Assembly (NCBI GenBank): GCA_029339505.1
Contig: JAQISU010000041.1
Span: forward strand, 7,449,001-7,513,000
Direction of reading: 5' to 3'
DNA length: 64,000 nt
DNA from: Unio delphinus
Taxonomy: Eukaryota > Mollusca > Bivalvia > Unionida > Unionidae
In this document: piece by piece, positions 39,895 to 54,800 of the stretch
How the letters are laid out: each line of letters opens with the position of its first letter
Position numbering within the stretch: position 1 is the first letter of the stretch
Notes under the pieces: generated by a model
The model's database searches: none
The model's input: only the letters and a program-made list of their open reading frames with translations
What the model was told of the DNA's origin: nothing
Translations under genes and position numbers: made by a program

Positions 39895-42800
39895 AACCTT
39901 GAACTTTCACATTTTTAACCTAAAAGTGACATTTATTCTTTTCTAAATGCATTCCATCCATACAGTTAGGAAATGGTATATTGTGGAGAACTCAAGTTAT
40001 TGTGCAGAATCTAAATTGGTAACAAATGGAGAAAGGCAATCTTACAACACAAAATATGCTCTACTTTATAGGTGGTTTTTAAAAAATAAACATGGTGAAG
40101 GATGGATAAGAGGCTACAAAATTAATTAAGGGTCATGGCACAAGTGTAATTAGCCTTCAGACAGGAGATCTAAAACAAGTATTCCTTCTACATTTGCATT
40201 CTATTAAATAAATGTTTTCCAGACAGTATTTCCTTGTTGGATTTGTAAAAAAATGTAAGCAAAACAGGACAGGAAACAAGATTTCCATTGAATGCTATTT
40301 CTAAATCCACAATCAGTGTCAAAGATTTTCCAGGTAGAATGTCCTCATCCTGTTAACAAGTGGATATTATCTTGCCTAAACTGGGCATAACTATCCAACA
40401 GATTAATACTAAAAGTTGCTGCCATAATTATCTAACAGATTAATACTAAAAGTCATTTCAAATAAACTTGATACACTTGTCAAGTATTATGTGCAGAGGC
40501 ACCATTTCAAAGGCTTGGCATTTCCCTATTCAATATTTATCATTTTTAACTACAGGAAATAAAATGCAGTTTACATAGTATACAAGCAACTTCCAGGAAA
40601 GTATATTCCTTCTTTTAGTTAATCTCATTAATATCCTAATATCCTGTTCAACAATCTTGGTTAAAACAATGCTGGGTCATATAATTTCGGACTATATAGA
40701 ACTGCTAAACAATGCATACTACTGACAAACTCAGCCAAGAACTGCTCCAGTAGCCTAGTGGTTAGAGCATCCGCCGTGGAGGTCATGGGTTCGATTCCTG
40801 GCCAAATCATACCAAAGACTTACAAAAATGGTACTAACAGCTGCCTCACTTGGCACTCAGCATTAAGAGGTCAGTGTTAGGACAAGTCGGCCTGATGTCA
40901 GGATATTGTGACTGGGTGGGACATCATGCTACATGTCTGCGGCATGATGTCCCAGTGCTAGACATTACTATAAACTGCCTCACTGCAGACATCATAGCAA
41001 TATGACTGCATTTTTTTTAAAGCTACATTAAAAATCGTAATCATACAAACAAACAAAAGACTCAGCCAAGATCTCACCAGTATCAAGTAGCATACAATTT
41101 CAGTTGAAATTCAATAACAAAAGTATTTATTGCACATTAAAAAAAAAGATGGAACTAATAATTAGGGGCTAGTGGTCTGCTACAAGATGTGATGTTGAAT
41201 ACTTCCATCAAACTTGGCAATAGTCACAACAATATCACGTTGCAGGTTTGCATAAATAACTATGAGTTGCTGTTTGGAAGTATAAGTGAGTTGATCCAAA
41301 AATGTGAGGTTTCAACTCTACATAATGAGAACAATTAAATTAAGCCAAGGTCTCATGATTAGTTGGCTCAGTGTCAAACTTGGTTGAAAACTAATAAAAT
41401 TTAAAGGAGTTAATGTGCAAGCACTGATGTGAGTGATGTGATGACAATCTGAGTCTATAACTCTGCTAATTGATGACACAAAATGCTGACAATCAAAATC
41501 AGCCTTGGGTCTCATCAATATCAAGCAGCATATAAAATCTGGTTAAAATATAACAAGGATTATGGGAATTATTGTGTAGAACATATAATTGGTTGTTATG
41601 ACCAGTTGTGACTTCGCTTCCACACATCTACTTTTATACCAAAAATAATTGAAACAGTAAAATAATTAAGGGAGGTACTGTACAAAAACTAAAGTGCCAA
41701 GGATAAACATAGAGACAGGCCAAATGAATATGTTTCCAAGCTGCATATCAGGAGCTTTATCCACTGACTAGTACCTGGTACGCAAAAGGACATTCCATGT
41801 GAAAACAATGATACCCCCAACACAAAAATAAATAAATCTGCATCTTTTACAAAAATAAAGGCATATTACAGTGTATTTCGAGAATAACTGGGAAGAAAAT
41901 TACAGTGATAAAAAAAAGGGTTTACTACTACTGGTATATAAAATACATAGATGCCTGGGAAAACTATAATTTCATGCAGCAGTCTAGCACTTACGCTTGA
42001 TTGTGGGGGACTGACAGGAAAATTTGTCATCCTGCTCTTCGGTTTGAATGGGATTGATCTGAGCTCTATAGAGGAAAATTTTGATCAGCTCTTTGACTGC
42101 ATCCTCCACGACTTGGCTCATCCTGTTTATCTCTACTGCAGTCCTTTCACAATAGACCTAAAGAAAATGCTTAACTTTGTGAAAGACATTGATAACTTTT
42201 GTATTTAATACTCTACAGTTGTCTTAGAGTCTCAGATCAATGGTGTAAAAAAAAAAATTGAAGGCATGAAAAATGATATAAATCATGATAGCTTTAACTC
42301 CTTTCTTTGCATGCTTTTAACAGTAGTTTTAGCATTTTATGTAACAATTATATGCACAGAAAAGAAATAAGACTGTCTTTCTCCAAGGTCACACCAAAGA
42401 AACCAAACCAGACTAGCATGGATGTGTATCACACCTACAACCCTTGAACTTCAAGTTGTGACATGTGACCAAGACTGTTCAAACAAGCCTTTTAAATATA
42501 TACATAAATACACTCAAACATGTGGTTCCAAATGTCAAGGTCAATAATTAATTGATGACTGGACTAGAATCTTTATTAAAAATTACAATTACTGGACTGA
42601 ATGGCAATTTAAACCAATGTATATTTTTAAGTGTTTGTCAAAAGTGGTCATTAGGTTCATTTACTCTAAATAATTATTAACTGTTCTAAAGTTTAATACT
42701 AATATAGTTTAACCAAAAAAGTATTCAATTCTGATTGATGAAAACACTTCACCTTAAATCTCATCATAAAACTTTTCAAAAAAACTATTTATTTCTTTTG

Positions 42801-45800
42801 AATATTACAATCGCGACCAGGTATTAAACTGGTCGAAGAAAAGAGGATGTTTGGTCTATGTTTATAAATAATAGGGTAGTATGAAGTTTTGTAAATACAT
42901 GCCGATTTCATTGTTAGATCACAGTGGAAAACATTCATTCTGGTATGTAATGGATCATTATACAAAAAAGTTCCCATACCTAAACAATTATTTCTCTGGC
43001 CAAGTCAATGATGACCTCTTAAAAGATTATGGATGTATGAGGATCCGAATAATGAAATATCACTATTTGGTACATGTAATTAAATTTCTCAAAGTCACCC
43101 ATTACTGAAAGAGTTCATACTAAATGCCTACCTGACCCATGTGACTTCTAGTACAATCAAATAGAACATAAGAAATAAGTTTTATTTTAATTTTTAAATT
43201 TAGTTTCAGTTTTATGTATAGCAAATCTGCCCCTTCTCCCTCCCTTCAGGATATTCTAGAATCAATAACCAAGAACATACCTCTTCATGTAGGGGAAAAT
43301 GTCAAGAAACAAAAATAACTATTAAGAAACTAAAGGAATTCTGTAAAATATCTTTAAATATCTTATGAATAATTTATCATTCATTCAAGGCTGTGTACTT
43401 TCCAGGACAGTATCTACACAAAAACCACGTGCATTTATTTATTCATATTTACTTTTAAAATTATGTGCCATTTTTTTCAAAATACAATTTTATATGATCA
43501 AAGTTGTTTTTAGTTTCTAATGCCCAATTCATTGGAAACTTAAACATGATATGTATGTGTACCTTGTCTAACAATAGCTCTAAAGCCAGCAGCAAGTGAG
43601 TGATTCTGACCATTTTGTACAGAAAATGGTATTGTGTATTATTTATTTAGGGCTGAAATATTGTGGTAAAAAGTTTTATCTCTAGATTTCTTTAAGTTTT
43701 CCACTGTTAATTTTCTTCCTTTGCCAGTGTAGCTTTCAAAAGGCCCATTTACAAAACAAGACAGCCATCCTAACGACAGGCATATTATACCTCCATATTC
43801 TTTTGGAACTCTGGCACTGTCCAGGGTGTCCTCTCTGGCAAGTCACAGAGCAAGGTTTCACTCAAGTCTTGCAAGACATTGTCAATCCTGGTGCTCTTAA
43901 TGTCATTTACCTGGAAAAGATAATGAAAACTTATATTCTAAATGAAATTCAAGTTAACTTTTTTTTGAATTATAATCAGAGATATGCCAATACAACATAA
44001 TAAGAATATTTTGCTTTAAAGTGAAATGCAAAAGTAACAATGGATCACTAAAGAGCAACAAATAGTTTCTATTCCAACTTTTAACCAATATTTTATTGGC
44101 ATTCTTGAGTGAACATGTGACCTCTCTGGCAAGTCACAGAGCTGGGTATATAATATATGAATATATAATTATGTGTGATTTTATAAATAGTCATCAAACA
44201 TTTATGTTGTTACTATGTATTATACCCCCAAAGGATCAAGTATATCAATGAAATATATGTACTTGCAATTGCTTGGGTGTTTGGGTGTATAATAAAGATA
44301 AATCAAATATCAACAGATTTATGCAGAGTTTATACACCTTTGATGTGACAAAAGGACTTTATTCAATTTTTCAAAGTCCCTAATGCCCAGTGTTCTTTAG
44401 GTATATTTATCAATGGCAATTTAAAAAATTTTTGAGAATGTTTTAATTTCCTGACAAGGGGATTCCTAAACTTTGTGCAACAGGGATGAGACTTTATAAT
44501 ACAGAATGAAATAAAACAAATCTTAGGAGAATAGCAACCCTCTATTTCTAAGAAAAACAAACAAATTCAGATCTTTTTATGAAGAACAAAAAAAAATATA
44601 GATTAAATAGGAAATAGGGTCCACTATGATCAACAGTTCTTTAAAGTCTTAACACCAACTACTAACTGTGGGTTAAACACACTTCCCAGGCTTTTTGTTT
44701 CACAGAAAAATATCCAGATAAATCTTCCATATTCAGATTGCCACACACCCGTTTATCCTTTGGCAGATGTAAATGCAGTCTCCTAATATTTGGTAGTGAT
44801 CAGAGTTTATGAAGATGGCAGAAACCTGCCTTCTCTCTCTGACACATTTCACAAAAACACATCAGCCAACCTCATGCATAGCAATTTGCCAAATTTATGC
44901 ATACCTAATGTTGTCTGCAGTGGAATAAATCAATTTCTGGAATAACTTCAATAAATGATAGGATGCATTCATGCAACATCATAAAATCGTCTGCCACAAA
45001 GTATGCCTTGTGTCACCACATCAAATTTGTATATATATATATTATATATATTTTTTATATTATTTTATATATTTTTTTATATCTGCTGTTGCATGATTGC
45101 TCATTGAAATTTTACAGGTACATACACATAGATGGAAGTACACTGTGTGAAAGCAGCCTTTCTGTTTAAAAGCATATAGCCATAATTTACACCCAAAGTT
45201 TGGTCACAACGACAAAAAAAGTCAATAAAAGACTTCCAGCAGACTTTTAAATTTAGATCATACACGGACAATAAGAAGCATGGACATACAATAAGAACAA
45301 ATTGTAACCATTTATGCGGATATTTTTATTATTATCTTTTGTGTAAATATTTTGGCTTTCACCCAAAGTTTGGTCACAACGACAAAAAAAGTCAATAAAA
45401 GACTTCCAGCAGACTTTTAAATTTAGATCATACACCAACAATAAGAAGCATGGACATACAATAAGAACAAATTGTAACCATTTATGTGGATATTTTTATT
45501 ATTATCTTTTGTGTAAATATTTTGGCTTTCACTTGATATGTGCAGTCATAATATCAAACACAGCTTTTGTGACTCTTCAACATTACAATTATAATTTGGT
45601 GTCATTTATGTGAACTAATGAAGAACATGCCCTACAATTTTTGGCTTATATAAACTTGTAAATCAACAATCACCTCATTTTTTAACTTTTATCTCTATGT
45701 TTTGATACAGATATATAAATACACAACCTCTTTTACTCTGAGATTAAAATGACATGCTACTAGCCCTATAAAACTTTTATCTTCAAAGAATCTACATTAT

Positions 45801-48800
45801 AAAAGATAACCAACACTAACAGTTAAGATACAAAAATCAACTAATTCTAACATCTGAATTACCTGTTTCACAACAATCCGGAGTTCGTTCAATGCCTGCT
45901 TTACTTCTTTAAAGTAGCCCGGAAGGCTCAGTGATGTCCAAGTATGAGCAAATAGGCCTGGACGAATAGCATTGTCAGTCTGTAAAAAAAATAAAATAAA
46001 GTTCATGCTGGAGAAACATAAGTAAAATGCAAAACTATAAGAACAGTCAAAAATCTGCTCACATAAATGTATCCCTGCGTCTACAGAAGCAGTGCAAGAA
46101 TGATCACTGCTCAATATGGATATACATGTATGATGAAGATAATAATATGCATTAAGTTTCACAGTAATCTATTAAACACTACAGTAATAATTGCATTAGT
46201 CAACATCCTGTCTTACAGGTGGACCTTAAAACGATGACCATAAAAGAACTGAAGCAATCCACACAAAAAAACTATGACAAATTTATTTCAAATGATCCTC
46301 CTATTTAACACTGCATTCTGCTCCAGCACATAAAGGTCAAGAACTCTACGAAACATTCTGGGAGCAAAGTGATTTGCTGATATGAGCATCTCCAGGTGAT
46401 GACCATAATATTTAGGAACTTTCGTGGAGATTTATAAATAATTATGAAACTACTTATCCTAATAATACTGTCATGTTCTGTATTAAGCAACACAATCAAA
46501 AGGGAAATAACTCTAAAAATTAACTTGCAAGGGTAAATTGATTTGTTGATGTACACATTTTCAGTTGATCAATATTTACAAACATGGCATTATATTAAAA
46601 TATGTGGGAGTAGCTGTGCTGATGAAATTGTGTCATAACTCTAACAAATATTCTGAGAAACGACTGACTTGTTGATAGGATAATATTAGGTGAGCCCATA
46701 TTTACCCAACCTTATGATAATCAATTAAAAACTGCAGGACAAGCAGCATGAAGAAAAGTTAGCTGAAAGATACCAACTACAAAAACAGATTTACACTATC
46801 ATATTGACAACATTTTTATTTCTTTATAAATGGTCATTACTCTAATAACAACAAAACATTGGCCTGAAACCCATAAAAAAGTCAAGTCCTCTCCAGGTTT
46901 ACACTTATGCAAAAATGTAGTCCTTCTGGTAGGTAAATTTAATTTTAATTGTGTAATACTTGCCTGCTACTAGTGGCGACTGGAAATCTGAGCAGGAGGA
47001 ATAAGGGAATCTTGGCAACAGTAGATGTTATTATAGAATGACCTATTTCATGACATACTAGACACTTTTGACAGCACATTGTATATATGATAATTATAAT
47101 TAAAGCAAACTAAATGACAGAACTAAAACATGAATATCACTTGACAAAACTTCACATTAACCCTTGAGCCAAACAGCTAGGCAGTCCCTGACAGCATACT
47201 TGCAGAGATTGCCTAGAGCAGTGTTAGCCTTACCAGTGCCTGTATCCCTGAGAATTGCTAACAATACTTGGCTTGCAGATTTTTTTCAGAGCTAGGAGAA
47301 ATAAATGTTTTTTTTAAAAATATTTATGTTCCTTTAAGTTAAAATTTGGCACAGCAGTTCTCAATACAATTACGTATAAAAATGGTATAAAAATTTTGAA
47401 CTACATCCAGAAATAAAACTGATACATAGAGATTAAATGATTTTCATACCAATTATTTTCTCTTGCCATGAATAATCCATAAAAATCTATGAACTCACAC
47501 TGAATAATTAACACTATCAACGCGTGAAATTCACTCCATTTGATGTACCGTATTTACCGTATGTTTTCGGACTGCAACAAATAATTACTTTTTTTGTTGT
47601 CCGAATACATATTAAATTCTTTGATTAGGTGTCCGAAAACATACAAGTGAAGATAGAATTATGCCGCCACCCCCCCCCTTCCCGTCCGTAACGAAGTTAC
47701 CGTTAGGCGTTAGCTCACATGACAACGTGCTGCCATGAAGTAAAACAAGTATTTTGTCTAACACCACAGAAAGGATAATTAATGAAAAATGGGCATTACT
47801 TGCCTATTTTGTCTATTTGATACATGTCCATCCACCAGAAAACAAAGCCATACATGTATTAGAGCCATGATTGTGTGCGTATTTTCCAAAAGAACCGCCA
47901 TATTAATAGTAATCTTGCAATCCCGTTTAACCTTCTGCTAATGATCATTAAAATCTACATTAGAAACGCACACAAGCTTTATTTCTGTGTAATTAAGATA
48001 TTAATACAAACTAAATAAAAAGATTTTGGAGTTATAATTCTTAAGATATTTTGGGCAGAAACATTTTAGTATCGAGAGTCGAAACACCGGTACATGTATG
48101 ATGGCTATTCTTAGAGCACCAAGGGTGAGAGGCTCCAAATGGGGTGAGTGTTGTATGTACGCCTATGAAGGGTAAAAATAAAAAGCAATTTGCAATATAC
48201 GAGTTGGCGTGATTAATATGTTGATATTTGTTTAAATAAAGGTGATGCATTTGTTGTGGTTCTCTCTTCTTTTTTTTCCACCTAGCCGAGGGTAGATTAA
48301 AATGAGCAAAGCTTGCCGGCTGGAAACGATCTACTGCTCGAAGATTGTAGTGATGCATGTCAGAGATTTCAAAGTGTCTGGGTGTTAATTGTTAATAATA
48401 CAACTGGTGGGATTTCTTTGTCAGATGTGTTCGGAAATAAAAGGCAGCCATCTGGATTTTATTAAAAGAGCACATGATGTACCTAACATTTAGCACCCAC
48501 AATCAAATATATTGTCTACCAAGAGGTTTATTACCTGTAGAACAATAACTATGTTTAAACCTTTGTATATAATGCCTCAGGGATAAGGGGTTTGTTTTGT
48601 TGGACAATGCCAATGAATTTTACTAATCCATACCGACTCTGATGTATTGTTTAATGATATAAAGCAGGGGTCATGGTTTCTAATCAAAGCCATAACTGTC
48701 ACACCTGTATGAAGTGGTTTCGTGTGTAACAATGTCTATACTGACAACCAATCATAGTTTTGTTAGCTGAATCAAATTATTAAATTAAAAAGTATAAATA

Positions 48801-51800
48801 AAATACCCACCACATACAAAAGTTAGTATACTGGATAGCTATCGTTGTGAAACATAATATTGATAGTACTGTAATAAATTTGATGAATAAGTTTATCATA
48901 CGTTAAGCAACAAGTGAGGAGGCACTGCCTAGTTCTTGGACGGACTCGCCCTTGCCAAAATCGTCTCCAAAGAGACCAGTAGGCCATCCACAGAAGCGAC
49001 TTCGAATTAATGATTCTGAGGAAGCATCAAAAAAAACAACCGTCTACGAAGAAAGCTGCTCTAGATGACGAGTCTGATCAAAATAAAATAGCATGCGTGT
49101 ATCATCGTATGTTGTCATATATGTGACGCGATCAAAATGTCGATACCGGTCCGCAAATATCACAATATGATTTCAGAAATCTATATCCGATCTGTTACTT
49201 TTCGTTGGAACATCTTGATTTAACAAGACAATCCGTTGTTGATATACACTTTAGAGCTCGTGTAACACGTCCGACTAATGCAGCAGGTGTTGTCACTATC
49301 CCGAATTACATGTGATTAATAATTTTAAATTATATTAGTTCACGGACGTTCATGATCGCATTAAATAATTGGCGACCAAATGAAGCGAACTTTGTATCAG
49401 TTAAATTAACGGCAAACACGCTGTAAATTTTACATTAAAACGACGAAGCAGATCATCCAAGATTGTGTCCGAAAACATAAATTGTAGAAACAATTATAGC
49501 GGAGCAACGTCCGAAAACTTACAAGGCATTTAAATATGATTTTTCCCCGAAAAAAACGGTGTCCGAAAACATACAGTGTCCGAAAACATACGGTAAATAC
49601 GGTACATACAAATTCAACTTATCATCTCTATTGCAAAATAAACATCGTGTGAATACTTCAGTCTGTCAAGTAAAAGTACTTCCTGTGGCTGATTCTCGTA
49701 ACTTTCTTCATTTTCTAATCTAAATATTTCCACTAATTTTGCCACTATCAAAGTCAAATTTTGTTCCCCTTTCTTCAGCAATGTACACTCCATCTATATA
49801 AGCTAACATTTTATTGGTTACACTGCCTGCATAATAAGGAAACGGCTTCAAATCAACCAATGGTTTAATGGTTTGCGCCGATTTAACTCGTCATTTGGAA
49901 TATAGGCATAGAAAAATACTGCCATTCAAACTCGGTGCTTGGGATACAAGCTATGCAAACTCAGCCCTGTTAGCGAGGCACTGGGAGATGAGGGAGGTAA
50001 AGTGCAACAAGTTATCGAGGTAGCAGGGGTTAATGTATTAATTAGTATTTATTTATTAATGTGCTGCATTCAGTAAGCATTTTTATTGATTGAAATTTTG
50101 TTGAACATTGTTATTTACAGTGTATGAAGAATGTTTGGAAAGAAGAAATTTAACAAAATATGAGACTTCTTGTTAAAAGTTGAGAATTTCATAATGCTGA
50201 ATTAAATTTCTGGGTATTATCTACTAGTTTTTGACAATAAAAGTGCAATATATAAACATTTCAGTTACCAATTTTGATTGCGATTTACTTCACATTTCAT
50301 AAATGGATCAATGATTTGGGCATTTCCAAATACAAATAAAAGGGATCTACACCTGACCTGGCATTACAAGTGGGTTCTTGTATTGTCTGGTCACGAGTTA
50401 TCAAGGGAGTGTTGTACCAGCAAGAATGTCAAGGGTTAGGGAAATAAAAGAAAATTAACAAAATTTAACCTAACTTGTAATTTAATTCATTGAATCTAGT
50501 TAGAGTACCACAGTGTATTCCACTCTGGCCCCTTGTTGTGTTGCTCTTCTTCTACTATGGTTGCTCTGTCAGACATGATGTCATTGCAGCAAGTATATGT
50601 TAATAAACCAGTACCGTATATACTCGCGTATAAGCCCGTTCGTGTATAAGCCGACCCCCCCAAACTGAATTGGTAAAAGTGGTATAAAGTGCATGACCCG
50701 CGTATAAGCCGACTCATAATTTTTATACAAACGGTACATCACAAGATGCACAAAGTGAGTTCTGAATACGTTTATTTAGGTAAATCACATTAGTTTATAT
50801 GTTGAAATAAAAACAATTCTGAAGTGTTAAGTCTTAATGGAAATTTAATTAATCATCATTCTAAAATCATGAAATATAAAAGTTCGATCACTTTTAGAAT
50901 CCTTCAAAATCGGGCTCTATCAGACTCTCCAAACAGTTCACGAAACTCGGCTTCTGTTACGGGCGTGCTTTCATCATATACATCGTCCCACCCACCCCCA
51001 CCCCGTACTTTCTTCTCGTTCACAACAAATTCGCATGCTTTGTTATTTGCTTCTGCATATTCAATAACTTTAAGTTTGAATGCTGCATCATAAGCAGACC
51101 GCTATCTTTTACTTCCAACACTATTCATTTTATCTGATTGAATTGAACATAAACTTCTACAGAGATTAAACTGAAATAATTTCTTTCAGTTGTAGTATAC
51201 TATTTATATACCTTATCCTGTAATTATTTCTATGTGTGGTTGGTTTTCAATTCGTATTTGATAATTATTTATCATTGTTATTTGTGTTGTGTTTTTTAAA
51301 CTACGGGTAGTGTGATTCAATCGATCAAACTATGATTGGTTTCAGCGTGGACATTATTCAAGTATTGTGACAGTTTATAACTTTGAGCAGAAACCATGTC
51401 CACTACCATATCTCATTAAACAATACATCTGAGAGTTGGCATCTATTAGTTAAGTCATTGGCATTGTGCAACAAAACAAACCTATTATCCCCGAGGCATT
51501 TACCACAGATTAAGCATATGGTAGCTATTGTACAACAATCTTCCGCTAACAAACCACTTTGCTTTACAAACAACTAAACAATAGTTGTATATAAACTGTG
51601 GCTCCCGATTACTTCTAAAACACCTGTCAAAGAAATCCAACAAATTATATTGTTTTACAATTATTCACGCTGACTCGTATATTGCACTGTTATTTGCCGT
51701 TCCTAAGCGTGCGCGCAACAAAACCCTATGGAGCCTCTCGCTATTGTTTCTCGAAGACTGTCATACATGTATTTCTACTCTCGATTAAAATGTTTGTCAT

Positions 51801-54800
51801 ATATACCTTCAGTATCGTAATTCTTTTATTTCTTTTTACGTAGATTCTTTTCATATTTACACTGAAATAGGCTAGCGTGCATTTCTACGAAACCATAGAG
51901 TTTAATTATTACTGATTAGCTGAGGGATAAATACTTGACCAGAGATTATTAATATGGCGGTTCTTTAGGAAAATACACGTATTTCCGTAGTTCAAATAAC
52001 ACATATGGCTGTATACCTTCAGTATCGTAATTCTTTTATTTTTTTTCACGTAGATTCTTTTCATATTTACACTGAAATAAACTAGCGTGCATTTCTACGA
52101 AACCATAGAGTTTAATGATTACTGCTTAGCTGAGGGTTAAATACTTGAATAGAGATTACTAATATGGCGGTTCTTTTGGAAAATACACGTATTTGCGTGG
52201 TTCAAATAACACGTATGGCTGTATTTTCTGGTGGATGGACATCTGTAAAAGAGACGTCAAGTACGTTAAAAACATGTTTTTCATTCATTATCCTACCACT
52301 TATGTTAGAAAAAAAAATATTTGTTTTACTTCACGTCAGGACAAATCTTATCAGCCATGTGGCATCATTAGGCATGTGATCTCATATTCGGCGATCGACG
52401 AAAACAATAAATATTGAAAATCGAAGGGAAAAAGCATTATAAATTTCAGGTTTGGAACTTGACTCGCAGATAAGCCGACCCCCCTTCTTCCAAGCCTTAT
52501 TTTTGTCCTAAATTTCTCGGCTTATACGCGAGTATATACGGTAGCTAAATTTCAATGTTGTCATGTTAAACCAATCAGATGACAGAGTTGGAACACATTA
52601 TCAAACATTATGTCAGTTGTCTGAGGCATTCATACAGCAACTGGGATGCCTGCAGGGTTGTGTGCTTTTCAGTGCCAACGCTGCATTTAACTTAAAATTA
52701 TCTGCAGAAAGAACCACTCACCTTCCATCCAACTACTATGTCATTTATTTGGGGCATTTCTTGCATAGCATACTGTTCCAGTTCTGTTCTCTGGCACCAT
52801 TGCCCAAGTTCATGCATTCACAACTGCTTTTGAACCCCAAATTTGTCAGCACTTTAATATACTCAACTATTAAGACATATATACTTCATACACACTTCCC
52901 ATGGTGCATATAAGGAATATTGGCTGATATTTGTAATCATGGCAATCCTCAGGATCAGGTTTATAAAATTTTGATTATCATTGTCCCCATATACCTTGTA
53001 TCAGACCCTTGTGGCTCCACATGCAGGTATCAGACAATCTTCACAACCCTACAAACTCCTCAAATTCTTTCTTCTTGAGGTATTCCTATGGAACAAAGGG
53101 CCATTGACAAGTTTCAGGCATTCACAACTTTGCTTCTGAACCAAACTTTGTGTCAGTACTTAAATGTACTCAACTTCACAATGGTCAATATCAAATATGA
53201 TGTGAATCTATCCAGGGTTCTAGGAAATAGCAAATTTTTTAGTAAATTATGTTTCTCCGAGAATACTTACCCGATCACATTACTTTAGGGATATTAGCCT
53301 GCTACCTCGCGAATCCAGCCCTACCAAAAGACGAAAATTCGTCTTTCCTGTTTATGTCATATAGACAAAGGGCAATAACTCTTGCCCCTTACCTCCCCTT
53401 GCTACCCGCTAGGTGTCGCTTCTTTAGTTTTTTAAGCTGAGCGGTATATAAAACACGAGGATGCTCGCATGGCAGGGTGGTTGGGAGGGTTTCTTAGTAA
53501 TGTGATCGGGTAAGTATTCTCGGAGAAACATAATTTACTACAAAATTTGCTTTCTCCATTGAATACGTTCCCCGATCACATTACTTTAGGAGAATAAGTA
53601 ATAGGAGGAGGGAATGCGGAGCATCCGACCTCCACCCCGGGTATCCTCTAGGGAATGATGGCTGGATTCACCATGTGAATGATAACCCGGTCTCCTAATT
53701 TTCAATCAGCAACACAGCCCAGGGTCACGTGATATGTGACCCCTTTATACGGTTAAGAAGATAGTTATTGAAATCTTCTTACCTACGAAAATTTATCTGG
53801 CGAATCCAGCGAAGCTAATAGGCTGTGCTGATTGTTGCACATGGGTCTGGTGGGCGTCTGGGCTGCCAACACCGGACCTACTAGAATCAATGTTTGCCTC
53901 TGCGAGTACAAACTTGAAGATAAAACTGTAGAAGGTTGACTCTGCATGTCAGCCAACAGCTTCTATAAGGTGACTGATTTGCGAATCCTCAGAGTACGCC
54001 GAGCGTATAACCCACTTCAGCCATGAAGCAAGGGCTTGAATGGTGATATCTCATGTCCCAGCTATCACCAGAAGAAAGAGGTGCTTGTATGTGACCTGAT
54101 TCACCTCTATGCATTGAAATGGTGCTAGAGTGCACAAACAGGATCTTACATGGCTGTTGATCCTGACTTATCTATAAAGAAAGCGAGCTAATGACGACTC
54201 GTTGATCGCCAATGTATGGTAATCTATTTTGGACTATACGAAGCCTGGCTGCGTCAAGAGGACCATCAAACCCTCTGATCGGAACGGAAGAGAGTTCGGG
54301 TCACTAGAAAGGACATGTAACTCGCTCACCCTGCATGCTGAAGCTAATACTATCAAGAAACCCAATTTGTATGATAGTAGCTTTAACTAATCATGGGTTA
54401 AAGACTCAATACTGTCTGAATTGAGTCATGTTAAAACCCCGGACAGATTCCATTTGGAAACAGGCTGAGGGATATAAGTCGATTGAATTTTTAAAGTGTC
54501 TAAAAGATCTGACAAATCTTTGTCATGGCTGATAGCACATGTACCAGAATGGCGGAATGTGTCTGATATCATGGAGCGGTAGCATTTGATAATAACTGGA
54601 GCCAGCTGTTTCTCCTCGAAAAGCCAGAGAAAAGTTGGCCAGTTGAGGGATTGTGACACTCAGAGGAACAATGTGAATGATATGGTACCAGTCCCTGAAA
54701 AACATGCCACTTGCCCTCGTAAACCTTCAGAGTAGAGGGCCTTCTTGCTCTCGAGATTCTCTCCGCAATCAAAGATTTAAATTGTTTGTCTTGCAAGGCT

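Larger units (their letters stand above)
50614..52541 (-). mobile_element. pogo/Tigger-like TIR element, internal-deletion derivative
   Basis: Left end CCGTATATACTCGCGTATAA then GCC; right end inverted GGCTTATACGCGAGTATATA then CGG; TA at 50612-50613 and 52542-52543. It carries a fused transposase remnant (50904-51128). The upstream region (about 51300-52250) aligns with the interior of family Y: AAACAATACATCTGAGAGTT against AAACAATACATCAGAGTCAG, ATTGGCATTGTGCAACAAAA against ATTGGCATTGTCCAACAAAA, TTTCTGGTGGATGGACAT in both. A 210-bp segment is duplicated in tandem. Confidence 0.85.

Noticed and set aside
40743..40805. tRNA gene
   Set aside because: A and B boxes are present but the acceptor and T arms do not close, and a SINE body follows.
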